This document shows, piece by piece, positions 17,647-27,281 of a stretch of 64,000 nucleotides of DNA. The stretch lies in contig CP092441.1 in the NCBI GenBank assembly GCA_030067835.1, forward strand, positions 2,294,001-2,358,000, written 5' to 3'. Numbering within the stretch: the stretch's first letter is position 1; every line of letters begins with the position of its first letter. Under the pieces are notes generated by a model, which was not told the DNA's origin, made no database searches, and worked only from the letters and a program-made list of their open reading frames with translations. A program made the translations under genes and the position numbers. Origin of the DNA: Chakrabartyella piscis (GTDB taxonomy: Bacteria; Bacillota; Clostridia; Lachnospirales; Anaerotignaceae).

Positions 17647-18420
17647 TTAATTTCCACATTCAATACTGATGGAAGTGAACACATCCAAGATATCTTCCAC
17701 TTGCATATGCTTCTTTTCTTCAGCACCTTTATCCAACACTGCATGACCTTTATCCATCATAAGCAATCTATCACCATATTCCACAGCATAACGCAAATTA
17801 TGTGTAACCATCATTGCAGTCAATTTCTTTTCTTTGACCACTTTGCCAGTCAATTCCATAATGATTTCTGCTGTTTTGGGGTCAAGTGCTGCTGTATGTT
17901 CATCCAAAATCAAAAATTCAATTGGTGTCAATGTGGACATAATGAGAGATGCTGCCTGTCTTTGACCACCAGATAAAGCACCCAATTTCACTTGCATTTT
18001 ATCTTCCAAGCCAAGTCCCAAAATGGAAAGTTGGTCTTTATAGAAGTTTTCACGAGCTTTGTTGATGCCAAAACTCAAACCAAATGATTTCCCTTTGTTG
18101 TCTGCCAAGGACATATTTTCAAGCATTGTCAAATTTGGACAAGTTCCAACAGCTGGGTTTTGATACACACGTCCAATGGTTTGATATCTTTTGTGTTCCT
18201 TCATTTTTGCAATATTTTTACCACCAATGAGGATTTCTCCACCTTCAATGGGAATGCTACCACAAATAATATTGAGCAAAGAAGTTTTACCACTACCATT
18301 GCTTCCTACGATGGAAACAAATTCACCTTCATCTACAGTCAAATTGAAATTATCAAACAAACACATTTCAGTGACTTCACCAGGATTGTATACTTTTCTA
18401 ATGTTTTTCAACTCAAGCAC
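17647..18420 (-). CDS. trpZ: ABC transporter ATPase (TrpZ-like)
   Basis: Cytoplasmic ATP-binding subunit of the importer. Walker A GSNGSGKTS near 40, signature LSGGQRQAASL near 150, Walker B LILDEHTAALD near 172 and switch His in VTHN near 205. GTG 18420 is chosen because AAAGGTGG lies eight bases before it and the start overlaps the permease stop by eight bases; GTG 18432 would overlap the ribosome-binding site. Last gene of the T-box-controlled unit. The TrpXYZ name rests on the subunit types and the tryptophan specifier. Confidence 0.88.
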   Translation of the reverse strand: MLELKNIRKVYNPGEVTEMCLFDNFNLTVDEGEFVSIVGSNGSGKTSLLNIICGSIPIEGGEILIGGKNIAKMKEHKRYQTIGRVYQNPAVGTCPNLTMLENMSLADNKGKSFGLSFGINKARENFYKDQLSILGLGLEDKMQVKLGALSGGQRQAASLIMSTLTPIEFLILDEHTAALDPKTAEIIMELTGKVVKEKKLTAMMVTHNLRYAVEYGDRLLMMDKGHAVLDKGAEEKKHMQVEDILDVFTSISIECGN

Positions 18421-19303
18421 GGGAAGCACCACCTTTCTTTCTATCCCCCAAGACCAAAACGATGAGGAACAACACTGCCATTGCCAATTTCAATAAGTTT
18501 GCTGGCAAACCAAAGTTGATGGCAAGTTGGATACAGATTTTATAAGCTATACTACCCACCATAACAGCTGTAGTACCCTTTACAAAGCCCATACGTTTGA
18601 ATAGGGTTGTACCAATGATAACAGTTGCCAAACCAAATACCACCTGACCAGTACCCATTGTGCTGGAGAAGGTACGTTGTTCTTGACAGACCACACTACC
18701 ACAAAGTGCAACCAATGCATTTGCAATGACCAAACCTACGATTTTCACAGTACCTTTGTCTTTGGCCAAAGAAGTAACCAAAATATCATTGTCACCTACT
18801 GCACGCAACAACAAGCCACTTTTTGTTTTGAAATACAAATCCAACAACAACTTCACAATCACTGCCAAGATAATAGACACAATGAATTTACGATGCATCA
18901 AAGACATATCGCCAAATAGCATCATGGTTGGTGCTGCTGTAAATATGGTGTCGATGCTTCGATCAATTGGCATATTGGAGCCTGCAATTTGCAAATTGAT
19001 GGAGTACAAACCTGTCATGGTGATGATACCAGCAAGCAAATCACGTACACCCAATTTCACATGGATGAGACCTGTTACTAAGCCTGCAACTGCACCAATG
19101 ATGGCTGCAACCACAAGTACCAAATATGGATTCATACCACCAATCATCATCACTGCTGTAACCGCTGCACCCAAAGGAAAGCTACCATCTACTGTCAAAT
19201 CTGGGAAATCCAAAATTTTATATGTAATATACACACCATAGGACAACAGTGCATAAATCAAACCTTGCGTCAGTGTGCTCACCAACAATTCTACGTATAC
19301 CAT
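18413..19303 (-). CDS. trpY: ABC transporter permease (TrpY-like)
   Basis: 296-residue membrane permease with about eight to nine hydrophobic segments. ILDFPDLTVDGSFPLGAAVTA near 30 and LRAVGDNDILVTSLAKDKG near 180 are typical of permeases paired with the BmpA/TrpX-like binding proteins (branched-chain permease superfamily). It lies between the binding protein and the ATPase and shares their T-box control. Confidence 0.88.
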   Translation of the reverse strand: MVYVELLVSTLTQGLIYALLSYGVYITYKILDFPDLTVDGSFPLGAAVTAVMMIGGMNPYLVLVVAAIIGAVAGLVTGLIHVKLGVRDLLAGIITMTGLYSINLQIAGSNMPIDRSIDTIFTAAPTMMLFGDMSLMHRKFIVSIILAVIVKLLLDLYFKTKSGLLLRAVGDNDILVTSLAKDKGTVKIVGLVIANALVALCGSVVCQEQRTFSSTMGTGQVVFGLATVIIGTTLFKRMGFVKGTTAVMVGSIAYKICIQLAINFGLPANLLKLAMAVLFLIVLVLGDRKKGGASRA

Positions 19304-19572
19304 TTTTCTTCACTCTTTCTACTATAATATTGTGATATTGACGGCAAGAGCAGAGCCCCTGCCCTACATTTGCATAATTGTGTTATTAACGAGTAATTAC
19401 ATAGGGTCACCCCTACATAGCATTTTGTTGTTTTGTATCCATTTCTCTAAACGTACCAAACGGCAGGTGTAGGGAACAGTCTTGACTGTTCCCTACACCT
19501 GCCCTACAATTACATGATATTCAAATATTGTGGTTATCCACGTCGGTATGCATACAATGCATCCCCTACAAT
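19304..19572. repeat. Repeats between trpX and trpY
   Basis: Contains CCCTACA-type hairpins (about 19340-19366, 19469-19505 and a degenerate GCATACAATGC copy near 19553-19575). No gene is seen; the operon apparently reads through. Confidence 0.55.
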
Positions 19573-20610
19573 TTATGCTTCGCTGGATTCGATTGCAACT
19601 TCTGCAACTTCTGCTGGAATTTCCATACCCATTGCTGCCAATGCTTCAGAGTTGATGTATGTGTAACATTCTTCTACTGTTTCATAATCCATATCATAAG
19701 CAGAAGCTTCACCTGTCAAGATTTTTGCTGCCATTTGACCTGCTTGTTTGCCAAGTGCCAAGTAGTCGATACCAGCAGATGCCACACAACCCAATTTTAC
19801 TTGTTCCACTTCACTACCATATACTGGGATGCCAGCATCATTTGTTTTTTCCAATGTGGAAGCCAAAACGCCTACTACGTTGTTATCTGTCAAGTTGCTG
19901 ATACAATCAACACCACGGCTAATCAATGTATCTGTTGCTTGCAAAACTTCAGCTTGTTGTGCCACACCAATGACTTCCAATTCAAAACCATAGTCTGCAA
20001 CCAATGATTCATAATCAGCAATTGTGGAAACAGAGTTTGCTTCGCTTGTTGTGTAGATGATACCGATTGTCACTGCATCTGGTTGCAATGTACGAATCAA
20101 TTCCAACTGCGCTTCTACTGGCAATTTATCGCTTACACCTGTGATGTTACCAGCAGTAAGGTTTGCTTGTTCTGGATCAGAGATTGCTGTAAATACAACT
20201 GGAATGTCTTTGTCTTCTGCTGCTGCATAACAAGCTGCTGCGGAAGGTGTTGCAATACCACACATCAAAGCTACATTTTTTGCAGAGAAGCTTTGACCAA
20301 TTTGTGTATTGATGTTATCATCGAAACCAGCATTTTGGTAATCCACTGTGAAGTCAACACCTTCTACAAGACCTGCTTCTTCGATACCAGCGATGAAACC
20401 GATACGACAGTTGTCAAGGGATGCATGTTCGCCATATTGTGCGATACCAACCACTGGAACATCACCAGATGCTTCTGGAGCTGCTTCTTCTGTTGTTGTA
20501 TCTGCTGCTTCTGGAGCTGCTTCTTCTGTAGATGCACTACTGCTACTGCCACAACCTACCATTGCTGCCATCATTACCATTGTCATTGTAATTGCCATAA
20601 ATTTTTTCAT
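19573..20610 (-). CDS. trpX: ABC transporter substrate-binding lipoprotein (TrpX-like)
   Basis: Extracellular binding protein of about 345 residues. ATG 20610 (MKKFMAITMTMV) is chosen for the AAAGGAG before it. The lipobox VGCG puts the lipidated Cys near residue 20, followed by a Ser/Ala/Glu-rich linker. The mature part contains VVGIAQYGEHASLDNCRIGF, DYQNAGFDDNINTQIGQSF and PVVFTAISDPEQANL, the pattern of the ABC substrate-binding family found with T-box-controlled Trp/Tyr importers. The UGG specifier upstream indicates tryptophan as the likely substrate. Confidence 0.88.
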   Translation of the reverse strand: MKKFMAITMTMVMMAAMVGCGSSSSASTEEAAPEAADTTTEEAAPEASGDVPVVGIAQYGEHASLDNCRIGFIAGIEEAGLVEGVDFTVDYQNAGFDDNINTQIGQSFSAKNVALMCGIATPSAAACYAAAEDKDIPVVFTAISDPEQANLTAGNITGVSDKLPVEAQLELIRTLQPDAVTIGIIYTTSEANSVSTIADYESLVADYGFELEVIGVAQQAEVLQATDTLISRGVDCISNLTDNNVVGVLASTLEKTNDAGIPVYGSEVEQVKLGCVASAGIDYLALGKQAGQMAAKILTGEASAYDMDYETVEECYTYINSEALAAMGMEIPAEVAEVAIESSEA

Positions 20611-20870
20611 AGTATTTTCTCCTTTATCTTCTCTCATTATTTTTATATTTTATGATGGTTTTGTTAGCAAAAGCTACGCCATCGCTTTTCTTTTTCTCTC
20701 ATGGTGTTCTCCTTTCGGTTACACAAATTCGTTTTATTTGTAGCAATGTTTTGGTATGATGTGGGCATCATCCCCTACACTGTTTCAATCAGGTTTTGTG
20801 GCAGTTTATGACGGGATGTCGAGAACGCCATTCCCTGCCATTGTTATCTCATTCATATTATTCTTTTTTA

Positions 20871-21153
20871 GAAAAAGAAAAAGTCCTATCCCTATAAAGG
20901 GACAAGACTTGTATTATCCTGCGATACCACCCAAATTGATGTAAAACATCCACTCGCTCACTGTACGTCATTATACAGTTCACCTTTGTAACGGGTGTGA
21001 ATCCCGTCGACTACTACTACCATTGTTATGGGTTCGGTCGCCCTCATAAGTCCATTCACCATTCGCCACACTGTTGTGATCCCACCATCCACAACTCTCT
21101 GAAAGCTGACCTGAAAGGTTACTCCTCTTAATCATCGGTTTGTTCTTTGATTT
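20871..21153 (-). promoter_or_regulatory. T-box leader, tryptophan (UGG) specifier
   Basis: Minus-strand riboswitch before the ABC importer. Stem I carries CAGAGAGTTG and GGATGGTGGGAT (about 21065-21100), the specifier loop GAA-TGG-A with codon TGG at 21054-21052, and the antiterminator core TTTGGGTGGTATCGCAGG at 20935-20918. A terminator hairpin with arms AAGTC/GACTT and TCCCT/AGGGA spans 20910-20881 and is followed by CTTTTTCTTTTTC. Uncharged tRNA-Trp should therefore turn on uptake. Confidence 0.9.
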
Positions 21154-21159
21154 ATGGTT

Positions 21160-21187
21160 ATTATAACAGACTGTCAGAGAATGTCAA
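21160..21187 (-). promoter_or_regulatory. Promoter of the tryptophan T-box operon
   Basis: TTGACA (21187-21182), 16 bases, TATAAT (21165-21160) on the minus strand. Confidence 0.8.
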
Positions 21188-21325
21188 GGGTATTTTTGAA
21201 TTTTTTCTTTCTTTTTTCTACTCACAGAAAACATATGGTTTTTTATCATGGACAGTAATATTCTTTGTTCTTGCAAAATTCCATATTTCATGTATACTAA
21301 ATAAAAACGAAAGGATGTGTTTGAT

Positions 21326-21871
21326 ATGAATGAAAAACTCACTTTGCGTCTGGCTACTGTGGCAGATGCCCCTAGAATATTGGAAATTTACACCCCTTAT
21401 GTCACCGATACCGAAATCACCTTTGAATTTGAAATTCCTACAATTTCTGAATTTGAACGTCGCATTTCCACCACCTTGGAAAAGTTCCCATACTATGTGG
21501 CAGAGCTTAATGGTGTTGTGGTTGGGTATTCCTATGCTTCCCTATTCCGATCCAGAGCCGCTTATGGTTGGACAGTGGAATCTTCTGTCTATTTAGATGA
21601 AGCCTATACAGGAAGGGGCATTGGCGCTTTGCTTATGTTCAAATTAGAGGATACCTTACAAAAACAAGGTATTGAAACCGTTATTGCTTGCATCACCCAT
21701 CCAAATGAAGCCAGTATTGCCTTGCATGAAAAGCTACGCTATACCACTGTTGGTCATTTCACCAAATGTGGATTTAAAAATGGTGTTTGGAAAGATGTTG
21801 TGTGGATGGAAAAGCATCTTTCAGCACAAACCAGTGAGCCAAAGAAATTTATTCCATTCCAAGAATTGTAA
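21326..21871 (+). CDS. GNAT acetyltransferase, phosphinothricin-acetyltransferase-like
   Basis: 181-residue N-acetyltransferase. The N-terminus LRLATVADAPRILEIYTPYV and the TFEFEIPT segment are typical of the Bar/Pat and MnaT (methionine sulfone/sulfoximine) group; the acetyl-CoA loop is EAYTGRGIGALLM near 95, followed by ACITHPNEASIALHEKLRY. ATG 21326 fits the AAGGAT site better than GTG 21317. The real substrate is probably an amino-acid analogue. Stand-alone gene, divergent from the T-box operon. Confidence 0.85.
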   Translation: MNEKLTLRLATVADAPRILEIYTPYVTDTEITFEFEIPTISEFERRISTTLEKFPYYVAELNGVVVGYSYASLFRSRAAYGWTVESSVYLDEAYTGRGIGALLMFKLEDTLQKQGIETVIACITHPNEASIALHEKLRYTTVGHFTKCGFKNGVWKDVVWMEKHLSAQTSEPKKFIPFQEL

Positions 21872-21903
21872 TTTTATTATTTTCTGAAATTTTTATTGGT
21901 GAA

Positions 21904-21931
21904 TTGCAAAATGGAAGATTATTTATATAAT
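21904..21931 (+). promoter_or_regulatory. Promoter of the large structured RNA
   Basis: TTGCAA (21904-21909), 16 bases, TATAAT (21926-21931), placed 40-45 bases before the paired 5' end of the RNA. It is the best promoter in the gap and favours the plus strand. Confidence 0.55.
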
Positions 21932-21937
21932 GTGTAG

Positions 21938-22540
21938 TGAAGCAGGAAATTGAGTGGCAAAATTTTAGTTTTTAATTTATTCAAATGTTAGAGCCTTTTA
22001 GACCGTACCTTTTGACACCAAAAGGTACCCCAAAAGTGCCACTCTTTGCGAAGGCGTGGAGCCACGCTATAAGGTGGTCAAGACCCCCCTTATATATCCC
22101 CCCGATAGACAGAGATGTAGAGAATTAATCCTACGATTAGACCGTGAGTGACAAGCCCCTCACCTCTTGATTACTGGCTCAAAACCAAAGTAAGTAGCGA
22201 ACAAATGACTTTTGATTACCACTCAACCTTTGCTCGCAAAGCGGAATCCTAACGATTGCTATTTGTAGGAATTTCAATATGCGTCACCAGCCATGAAGGA
22301 AGCATGCTCAAGCCATAAATTATAGCAATAGCCATGTCTATTCCACCTTGTAGGGGATTTTTAAGGGCTTGCAAAGCCCTTGAACCGTGCTCCACGCTTC
22401 GGAAGTAGTGGTGGATTTTGGACTCACCGCCAAAGATATGGCGGTCACACGTAGTGTGATTTTGCTTGCAAAATGATGACCCCTTTTCTCCAGTGAAAAG
22501 TAAGGTCTGAATGCTTTAAAACTTGAATAAATTCCTACCT
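21938..22540 (+). ncRNA. Candidate large structured noncoding RNA (about 560-600 nt)
   Basis: No reading frame of use exists here. The two ends pair: AATTTATTCAA 21974-21984 with TTGAATAAATT 22523-22533, continued by TTAGAGC with GCTTTAA and AGACC with GGTCT. Inside are many local hairpins, for example GTACCTTTTG/AAAAGGTAC (22005-22026), GCGTGGAGCCACGC, GGGCTTGCAAAGCCC, ACCGCC/GGCGGT near 22425-22446, CACAC-GTAG-TGTG and ATTTTGCTTGCAAAAT. Size and closed terminal helix recall the ornate large RNA classes (ROOL, GOLLD, OLE), but I cannot confirm membership by eye. Confidence 0.7.
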
Positions 22541-22642
22541 AAAATTAATTCATAAACATCCAAACGGGTGACGAAACGTCACCCCTACAAAGTAAACCTT
22601 ACTACAGATTATAAGCATATCCCGTACTACATATATACCATA

Positions 22643-22670
22643 CAAAAAGGGTGGACATATCATCCACCCA
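22643..22670 (-). terminator. Terminator of pncB
   Basis: GGGTGGA-TGATATG-TCCACCC followed by TTTTT on the minus strand. Confidence 0.85.
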
Positions 22671-22677
22671 TAGCATT

Positions 22678-24147
22678 TTACACTTCTTTCTGTTCTTTGA
22701 TAGACATTTCATCAATCAAATGATTTTTCAATTGCACCAATTGTTCTGACAAGTCTACAGGCACAATATGAGGGTTATTCAAACGCTTATGTTCATCCCA
22801 AAGAGTTGTCTTTTCTTTTTCACAAAATGCTTTGATTTCCATTACAGAAGGTGATGTATACACAACTTTACCTTTTTCTATAACAGGAACCAACAATTCA
22901 CGCACCACAAAGCTACCCACATCGAATTTCATTTTACGCCACTTTGCATTGCTATCATAAACCACCAAAGATTTTGTCATATCGATGGTTTCTTCTTCCA
23001 AAGCAATGACATCCACCTTGATTTTGCCTGTTACCTTATCATAAATACGGAATACCTTCTTAATTCCAGGGTTTGTCACCTTTGCTGGATTGTTGGACAA
23101 TTTGATTTTTGGAACAAATTTGCCATCATCACCTTCTTCTGCTGCCAATTTATAGACACCCCCAAAAGCAGGACAATCGTCACTGGTAATCAATTTTGTA
23201 CCGACACCCCAAAGATTGATTTTGGCACCTTGGAGTTTCAAGCTGGCAATGAGGTTTTCATCCAAATCACTGGAAGCACTGATGATTGCTTCTGGGAATC
23301 CAGCTGCATCCAACATTTTTTTTGCTTGTTTGGACAAATACGCCATATCCCCACTATCCAAACGAATGCCATAAGCACCACGCAATTCACCTGCATCACG
23401 CAGTTCTTGCAACACCTTGATTGCATTGGGCATACCACTTCTCAAAGTATCGTAAGTATCCACTAAGAAAATACAATTTTCTGGGAATATTTTTGCATAA
23501 GCACGAAATGCAGATACTTCATCCGGAAAGCTCATAACCCAACTATGGGCATGTGTTCCTTTGATGGGTACATCAAACATTTTGCCTGCCAAAACATTAC
23601 TGGTTGCTGCACATCCACCAATCATAGCTGCTCTAGCACCATATGTACCTGCATCTGGACCTTGTGCACGTCGCAAACCAAATTCCAAAACAGCATCGCC
23701 TTCTGCTGCCCAAACCACACGTGAAGCCTTTGTTGCAATCAAACTTTGATGGTTGATGATATTGAGCAAAGCAGTTTCAATGAGTTGTGCTTCAATAATT
23801 GGTGCTTTCACACGCATCAATGATTCATTTGGAAACACTACAGTGCCTTCTGGTATGGCATACACATCACCACTGAACTGAAATTCACGCAAATAAGCAA
23901 TGAAATCTTCTTGGAATATTTGCAAACTTTCCAAATATGCAATATCTTCTTTGGAAAAATGGAGTTCATTCAAATAAGAAAGTGCTTGCTCCAAGCCAGC
24001 TGCAATTGCAAATCCATTTCCACTTGGATTTTTGCGATAGTACAAATCAAATACAACTTTTTTTTCATGACCACCAGTTGCGTAGTATCCTTGCATCATG
24101 GTCAACTGATATAAGTCTGTTAAAAGTGCCAATCCTCTTTCTTTCAT
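22678..24147 (-). CDS. pncB: Nicotinate phosphoribosyltransferase
   Basis: Converts nicotinate and PRPP to nicotinate mononucleotide in NAD salvage. 489 residues, the longer Firmicute type. Seen are the N-terminal LLTDLYQLTMMQGYY, FGLRRAQGPDAG near 175, the GTHAHSWVMSFPDE region carrying the catalytic His near 210, DTYDTLRSG near 245 and IRLDSGDMAYLS near 280. Good GAAAG(A)GG-type start region. It is downstream of the PTS genes on the same strand but about 210 bases away. Confidence 0.96.
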   Translation of the reverse strand: MKERGLALLTDLYQLTMMQGYYATGGHEKKVVFDLYYRKNPSGNGFAIAAGLEQALSYLNELHFSKEDIAYLESLQIFQEDFIAYLREFQFSGDVYAIPEGTVVFPNESLMRVKAPIIEAQLIETALLNIINHQSLIATKASRVVWAAEGDAVLEFGLRRAQGPDAGTYGARAAMIGGCAATSNVLAGKMFDVPIKGTHAHSWVMSFPDEVSAFRAYAKIFPENCIFLVDTYDTLRSGMPNAIKVLQELRDAGELRGAYGIRLDSGDMAYLSKQAKKMLDAAGFPEAIISASSDLDENLIASLKLQGAKINLWGVGTKLITSDDCPAFGGVYKLAAEEGDDGKFVPKIKLSNNPAKVTNPGIKKVFRIYDKVTGKIKVDVIALEEETIDMTKSLVVYDSNAKWRKMKFDVGSFVVRELLVPVIEKGKVVYTSPSVMEIKAFCEKEKTTLWDEHKRLNNPHIVPVDLSEQLVQLKNHLIDEMSIKEQKEV

Positions 24148-24360
24148 CCTATATGCTCCTTTTTATATGAAGACAACTATCCACTATTATCTTATTCTTT
24201 TGTAAAGTATCTATATTATACACATTTTATCACCAATATGCAAGAATTCAATGTCAGGATATGTAATTTCCCAAATGAAATATGCACAAAAAAGGGAGGA
24301 TACTATCCTCCCCTACAAAATATGAAATATCATATACCGACAAATGCGAACAGTGATTTC

Positions 24361-24843
24361 TTATGCACCAAAAATGCTCAAAACCATATCATATGCTTCG
24401 TCTTCTGTTGCACAAGCTGCCAATGCTTCCAATTTTTCTGGTTCTTCTGCAAGACCCAACAATTTTTCCAAAACTTCGATTTGTGTATGTGCTTCTTTGA
24501 TTGCAAGCATAAACACCAATTTCACTTGCACTTTTGTATCTGGATCACCCATGCCACAGAATTCCACAGGATTTTCCAAGATTGCAAATTGCATTGCTGC
24601 TGTATGTACATGTTCTGCATCTGTATGAGGAATTGCAAGTCCCATAACGCCCAAATCCAAACCAGTTGCAAAGACTTTTTCACGAGCCACAATTGCATCT
24701 ACATAAGATTCTTTCACCAAACCTTCTTCCACCAATCTACCAGCCATAGATTCGATGACTTCCAAATCTGTTGCACCTTCCATTGGCATTCTCACCAATT
24801 TTTTACTAAAAAACATGTTACCCATCAATTTTGCTTCAGACAT
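24361..24843 (-). CDS. gatA: PTS EIIA component, fructose/galactitol (GatA) type
   Basis: Soluble phosphotransfer domain that takes phosphate from HPr. The active His lies in GLAIPHTDAEHV (about residue 70), and the fold continues through VKLVFMLAIKEAHTQIEVL. ATG 24843 is chosen, eight bases after AGGAGG; the ATG at 24849 sits too close to it. EIIC and EIIB of the same system lie upstream on the same strand, with a membrane protein in between. Confidence 0.88.
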   Translation of the reverse strand: MSEAKLMGNMFFSKKLVRMPMEGATDLEVIESMAGRLVEEGLVKESYVDAIVAREKVFATGLDLGVMGLAIPHTDAEHVHTAAMQFAILENPVEFCGMGDPDTKVQVKLVFMLAIKEAHTQIEVLEKLLGLAEEPEKLEALAACATEDEAYDMVLSIFGA

Positions 24844-24974
24844 ATTCATATCCTCCTAATATTTTCTGGGATGCAAACCGCATCACCTTGTTTTCATCGT
24901 CAAATTATTTTTTATGTAAAACCATCGGGCGCATCGTGATACGCCCCTACATTGTACATACAACAATGCAAAGC

Positions 24975-25487
24975 TCACTCTTTCACAATGGCATCCACTG
25001 GTTCAGAAACTTCTTCTGTTGCAAATGGATTTTTGGGGATTTTTGCTTGGAATTTCAATTGTCCTGGTTCTTTTTCATATTCCAAGAACAAGAAATAATC
25101 CCAAAGTTCTTTGCCATTTTCCATAAATTTGCAATTGATCCAATAACGTCCTTTTCTACCATCTTTTGTGATGATACGGACATACATTTTGTTTGGTACA
25201 TCCACTTCTTTGATACGGAAAAACTCCACTTCATCCCAATGGAATACATTGTTTTTTCCATAGGATGAAAAAGAAACCATATCCCCATCAATGGAAACTT
25301 CTTTTGGGTTGCTGATATAAATGAAGGTATTCACAAACTGATAAATGCCCACAACCAAAATCAACCAATATAAGTATTGACCCAAAATCAGCTGTACTGC
25401 TGCATAAAGCGCAACAAACAGGGAAAACCCACCCACTACAGTTACCTTTTTGCGAAAGATTTTATCATCATATATATATGTTCTCAT
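24975..25487 (-). CDS. Membrane protein with PH-like domain, unknown function
   Basis: 170 residues from ATG 25487 after AAAGGAG. Two adjacent hydrophobic helices (about 15-32 and 35-55) are followed by a soluble beta-rich part (about 60-130: KEVSIDGDMVSFSSYGKNN, VFHWDEVEFFRIKEV, MYVRIITKDGRKGRYWI), the layout of YcxB/bPH-like proteins. It sits between the EIIC and EIIA genes of a PTS, so it may belong with that transporter or sense its state. I do not recognise a specific family. Confidence 0.6.
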   Translation of the reverse strand: MRTYIYDDKIFRKKVTVVGGFSLFVALYAAVQLILGQYLYWLILVVGIYQFVNTFIYISNPKEVSIDGDMVSFSSYGKNNVFHWDEVEFFRIKEVDVPNKMYVRIITKDGRKGRYWINCKFMENGKELWDYFLFLEYEKEPGQLKFQAKIPKNPFATEEVSEPVDAIVKE

Positions 25488-25670
25488 AGGTTCTCCTTTG
25501 TTGGCTCTTTTGTTTTGCATCGATATAGCACTGCAATTTTTGTTCGTGGCTATTTATGACGGTTGATTCGTGAATCAACCCTACAATGCAATGTATCGTA
25601 TTTCCCATAAATAGATAAATGTGCTTGCAAACCGAAGTCTACAAGCACAAATTAGTTCAGTTCAATTCAA

Positions 25671-27026
25671 TTATTCAGCTTCGTGCATAGCTTTTGCTTC
25701 TTTTACGATACGTTGTCTGTTCAAGAAAGCAATTACAACAGCGATTACAACCAAGATACCGATACCAGCTGTATTCATTTTGGATACTGTAGTTACGAAC
25801 CATGTAAGTGGGTTACCACCGTCACAGATGGAGGAAATCAAAGCTGCGCCACTTGTGTCGAAACCAGCTTCAACTGCCATCATTGTGTGGAGTTCAGCCA
25901 AGTCAGTTGCGATGTAAAGACCAGATGCCAAGGAAACCAAACCAACGATGAACGCTCTGAAACCGTTGTTTTTACAGATTGGCAAGATCAAAACGAACAT
26001 ATAAGGCAATGTAGCCAAGTCACCAAATGGCAATACTCTGTTTCCTGGCAAGATAAGAGCAAGAATCAATGTCAAAGGAACCAAGATCAAGGACAAAGCG
26101 ATTGTTGTAGGGTTACCAACACCAACTGCGGAGTCCAAACCGATGTACATTTTACCACGTTTGGAGAATTTTGTGGAGATGAATGTAGATGCGGAATCAG
26201 AAAGTGGCAACAAACCTTCCATCAACATAGCTGCCATTTTAGGTGTCAATACCAAAACAGCGCCCAATGTGATACCAAGTGCCAAAGAAGCTGTGCCGTA
26301 ACCAGCAAAGAGACCAATTACAACACCAATTACTGTACCGATCAAGATTGGTTCACCCAAAACACCGAATTTGGATTGGATTTTTTCGAAGTTGATGTCA
26401 ACATCTTTCAAACCAGGGATGCTATCGATGATTTTGTCTGTAACCCATGCCAATGGCACGAAAGCTGCAGAGAAACCATGAGGGATGGAAATACCTTCCA
26501 AACCATTGTATTTTGCTACTGCAGGAGCTGTCAAGTCACCGATAACCATAACGATTACGATATTAGCTGCTGCTGCGATGAAACCGTAAGCTGCATTTCC
26601 AGTAACGCCTGTAACAAGAGCACCTGTGAAAGCGTAATGCCAGTAGTTCCAGATGTCAACGTTTACAGTTTGTGTAGAGTTTGTAAGCAACATAACGATG
26701 TTAACTGCCAAACCCAAAGGAATTACCAAAGCACCGATGCTTGTAGCCATTGCGATTGCGGAAGATGCAGGCCAACCAACGTCGATGATTTCCAAAGCGA
26801 ATCCATAGTTTTCAACCATAGCTTGTGTTGCAGGACCCAAGTTTGCGCCCAAAAGACCGAATACTGTTGTAATCCCGATCAAACCAACACCAACTGTCAA
26901 ACCACCACGAATCGCAACACCTGGTTTTTGACCAAATGCGATACCCAAAACTGCAACAACGATTGCCATCATTACAGCAGAGCCGAGTCCAGATACGAAA
27001 CTAACTGCACTTAAAATAATGCTCAT
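25671..27026 (-). CDS. gatC: PTS EIIC component, galactitol type
   Basis: Integral membrane channel of a GatC-family PTS permease, 451 residues with around ten or more hydrophobic segments. Typical pieces are FVSGLGSAVMMAIVVAVLGIAFGQKPGVAIRGG-like N-terminal sequence (split over residues 5-45), NIVMLLTNSTQTVNVDIWNYWHYAFTG-type region near 110-135 and DSAVGVGNPTTIALSL near 315. Start ATG 27026 follows AAGGAGG. No sugar-catabolic genes are near, so the sugar or polyol is unknown. Confidence 0.9.
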   Translation of the reverse strand: MSIILSAVSFVSGLGSAVMMAIVVAVLGIAFGQKPGVAIRGGLTVGVGLIGITTVFGLLGANLGPATQAMVENYGFALEIIDVGWPASSAIAMATSIGALVIPLGLAVNIVMLLTNSTQTVNVDIWNYWHYAFTGALVTGVTGNAAYGFIAAAANIVIVMVIGDLTAPAVAKYNGLEGISIPHGFSAAFVPLAWVTDKIIDSIPGLKDVDINFEKIQSKFGVLGEPILIGTVIGVVIGLFAGYGTASLALGITLGAVLVLTPKMAAMLMEGLLPLSDSASTFISTKFSKRGKMYIGLDSAVGVGNPTTIALSLILVPLTLILALILPGNRVLPFGDLATLPYMFVLILPICKNNGFRAFIVGLVSLASGLYIATDLAELHTMMAVEAGFDTSGAALISSICDGGNPLTWFVTTVSKMNTAGIGILVVIAVVIAFLNRQRIVKEAKAMHEAE

Positions 27027-27281
27027 AAAAAAATTCCTCCTTTTCCCTGTGGGAATCTCTAATATCCTCAGTTCCAAGATGGGTGCTATAGGTTGTTAGA
27101 GGTTGCCCAAATAAACCATTCTCTTAAATAAGTATTATTGCGTTTTCTGCAATTCACATCTCCTCCGCAAGATTTGTGATTACAAAAACATATCACAGTC
27201 CATACAATACCCCCTGCACTGTATGGACTAAGATTTTAAATTATGTATTTTGAAGCTGATTCGGCAAATTTATTTCTTATC

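Noticed and set aside
21938..22540. RNase P RNA, tmRNA or group I/II intron in the 21.9-22.5 kb gap
   Set aside because: None of their conserved cores (for example the GAGGAAAGTCC start of RNase P RNA, the tmRNA ends, or intron domain V) is seen on either strand.
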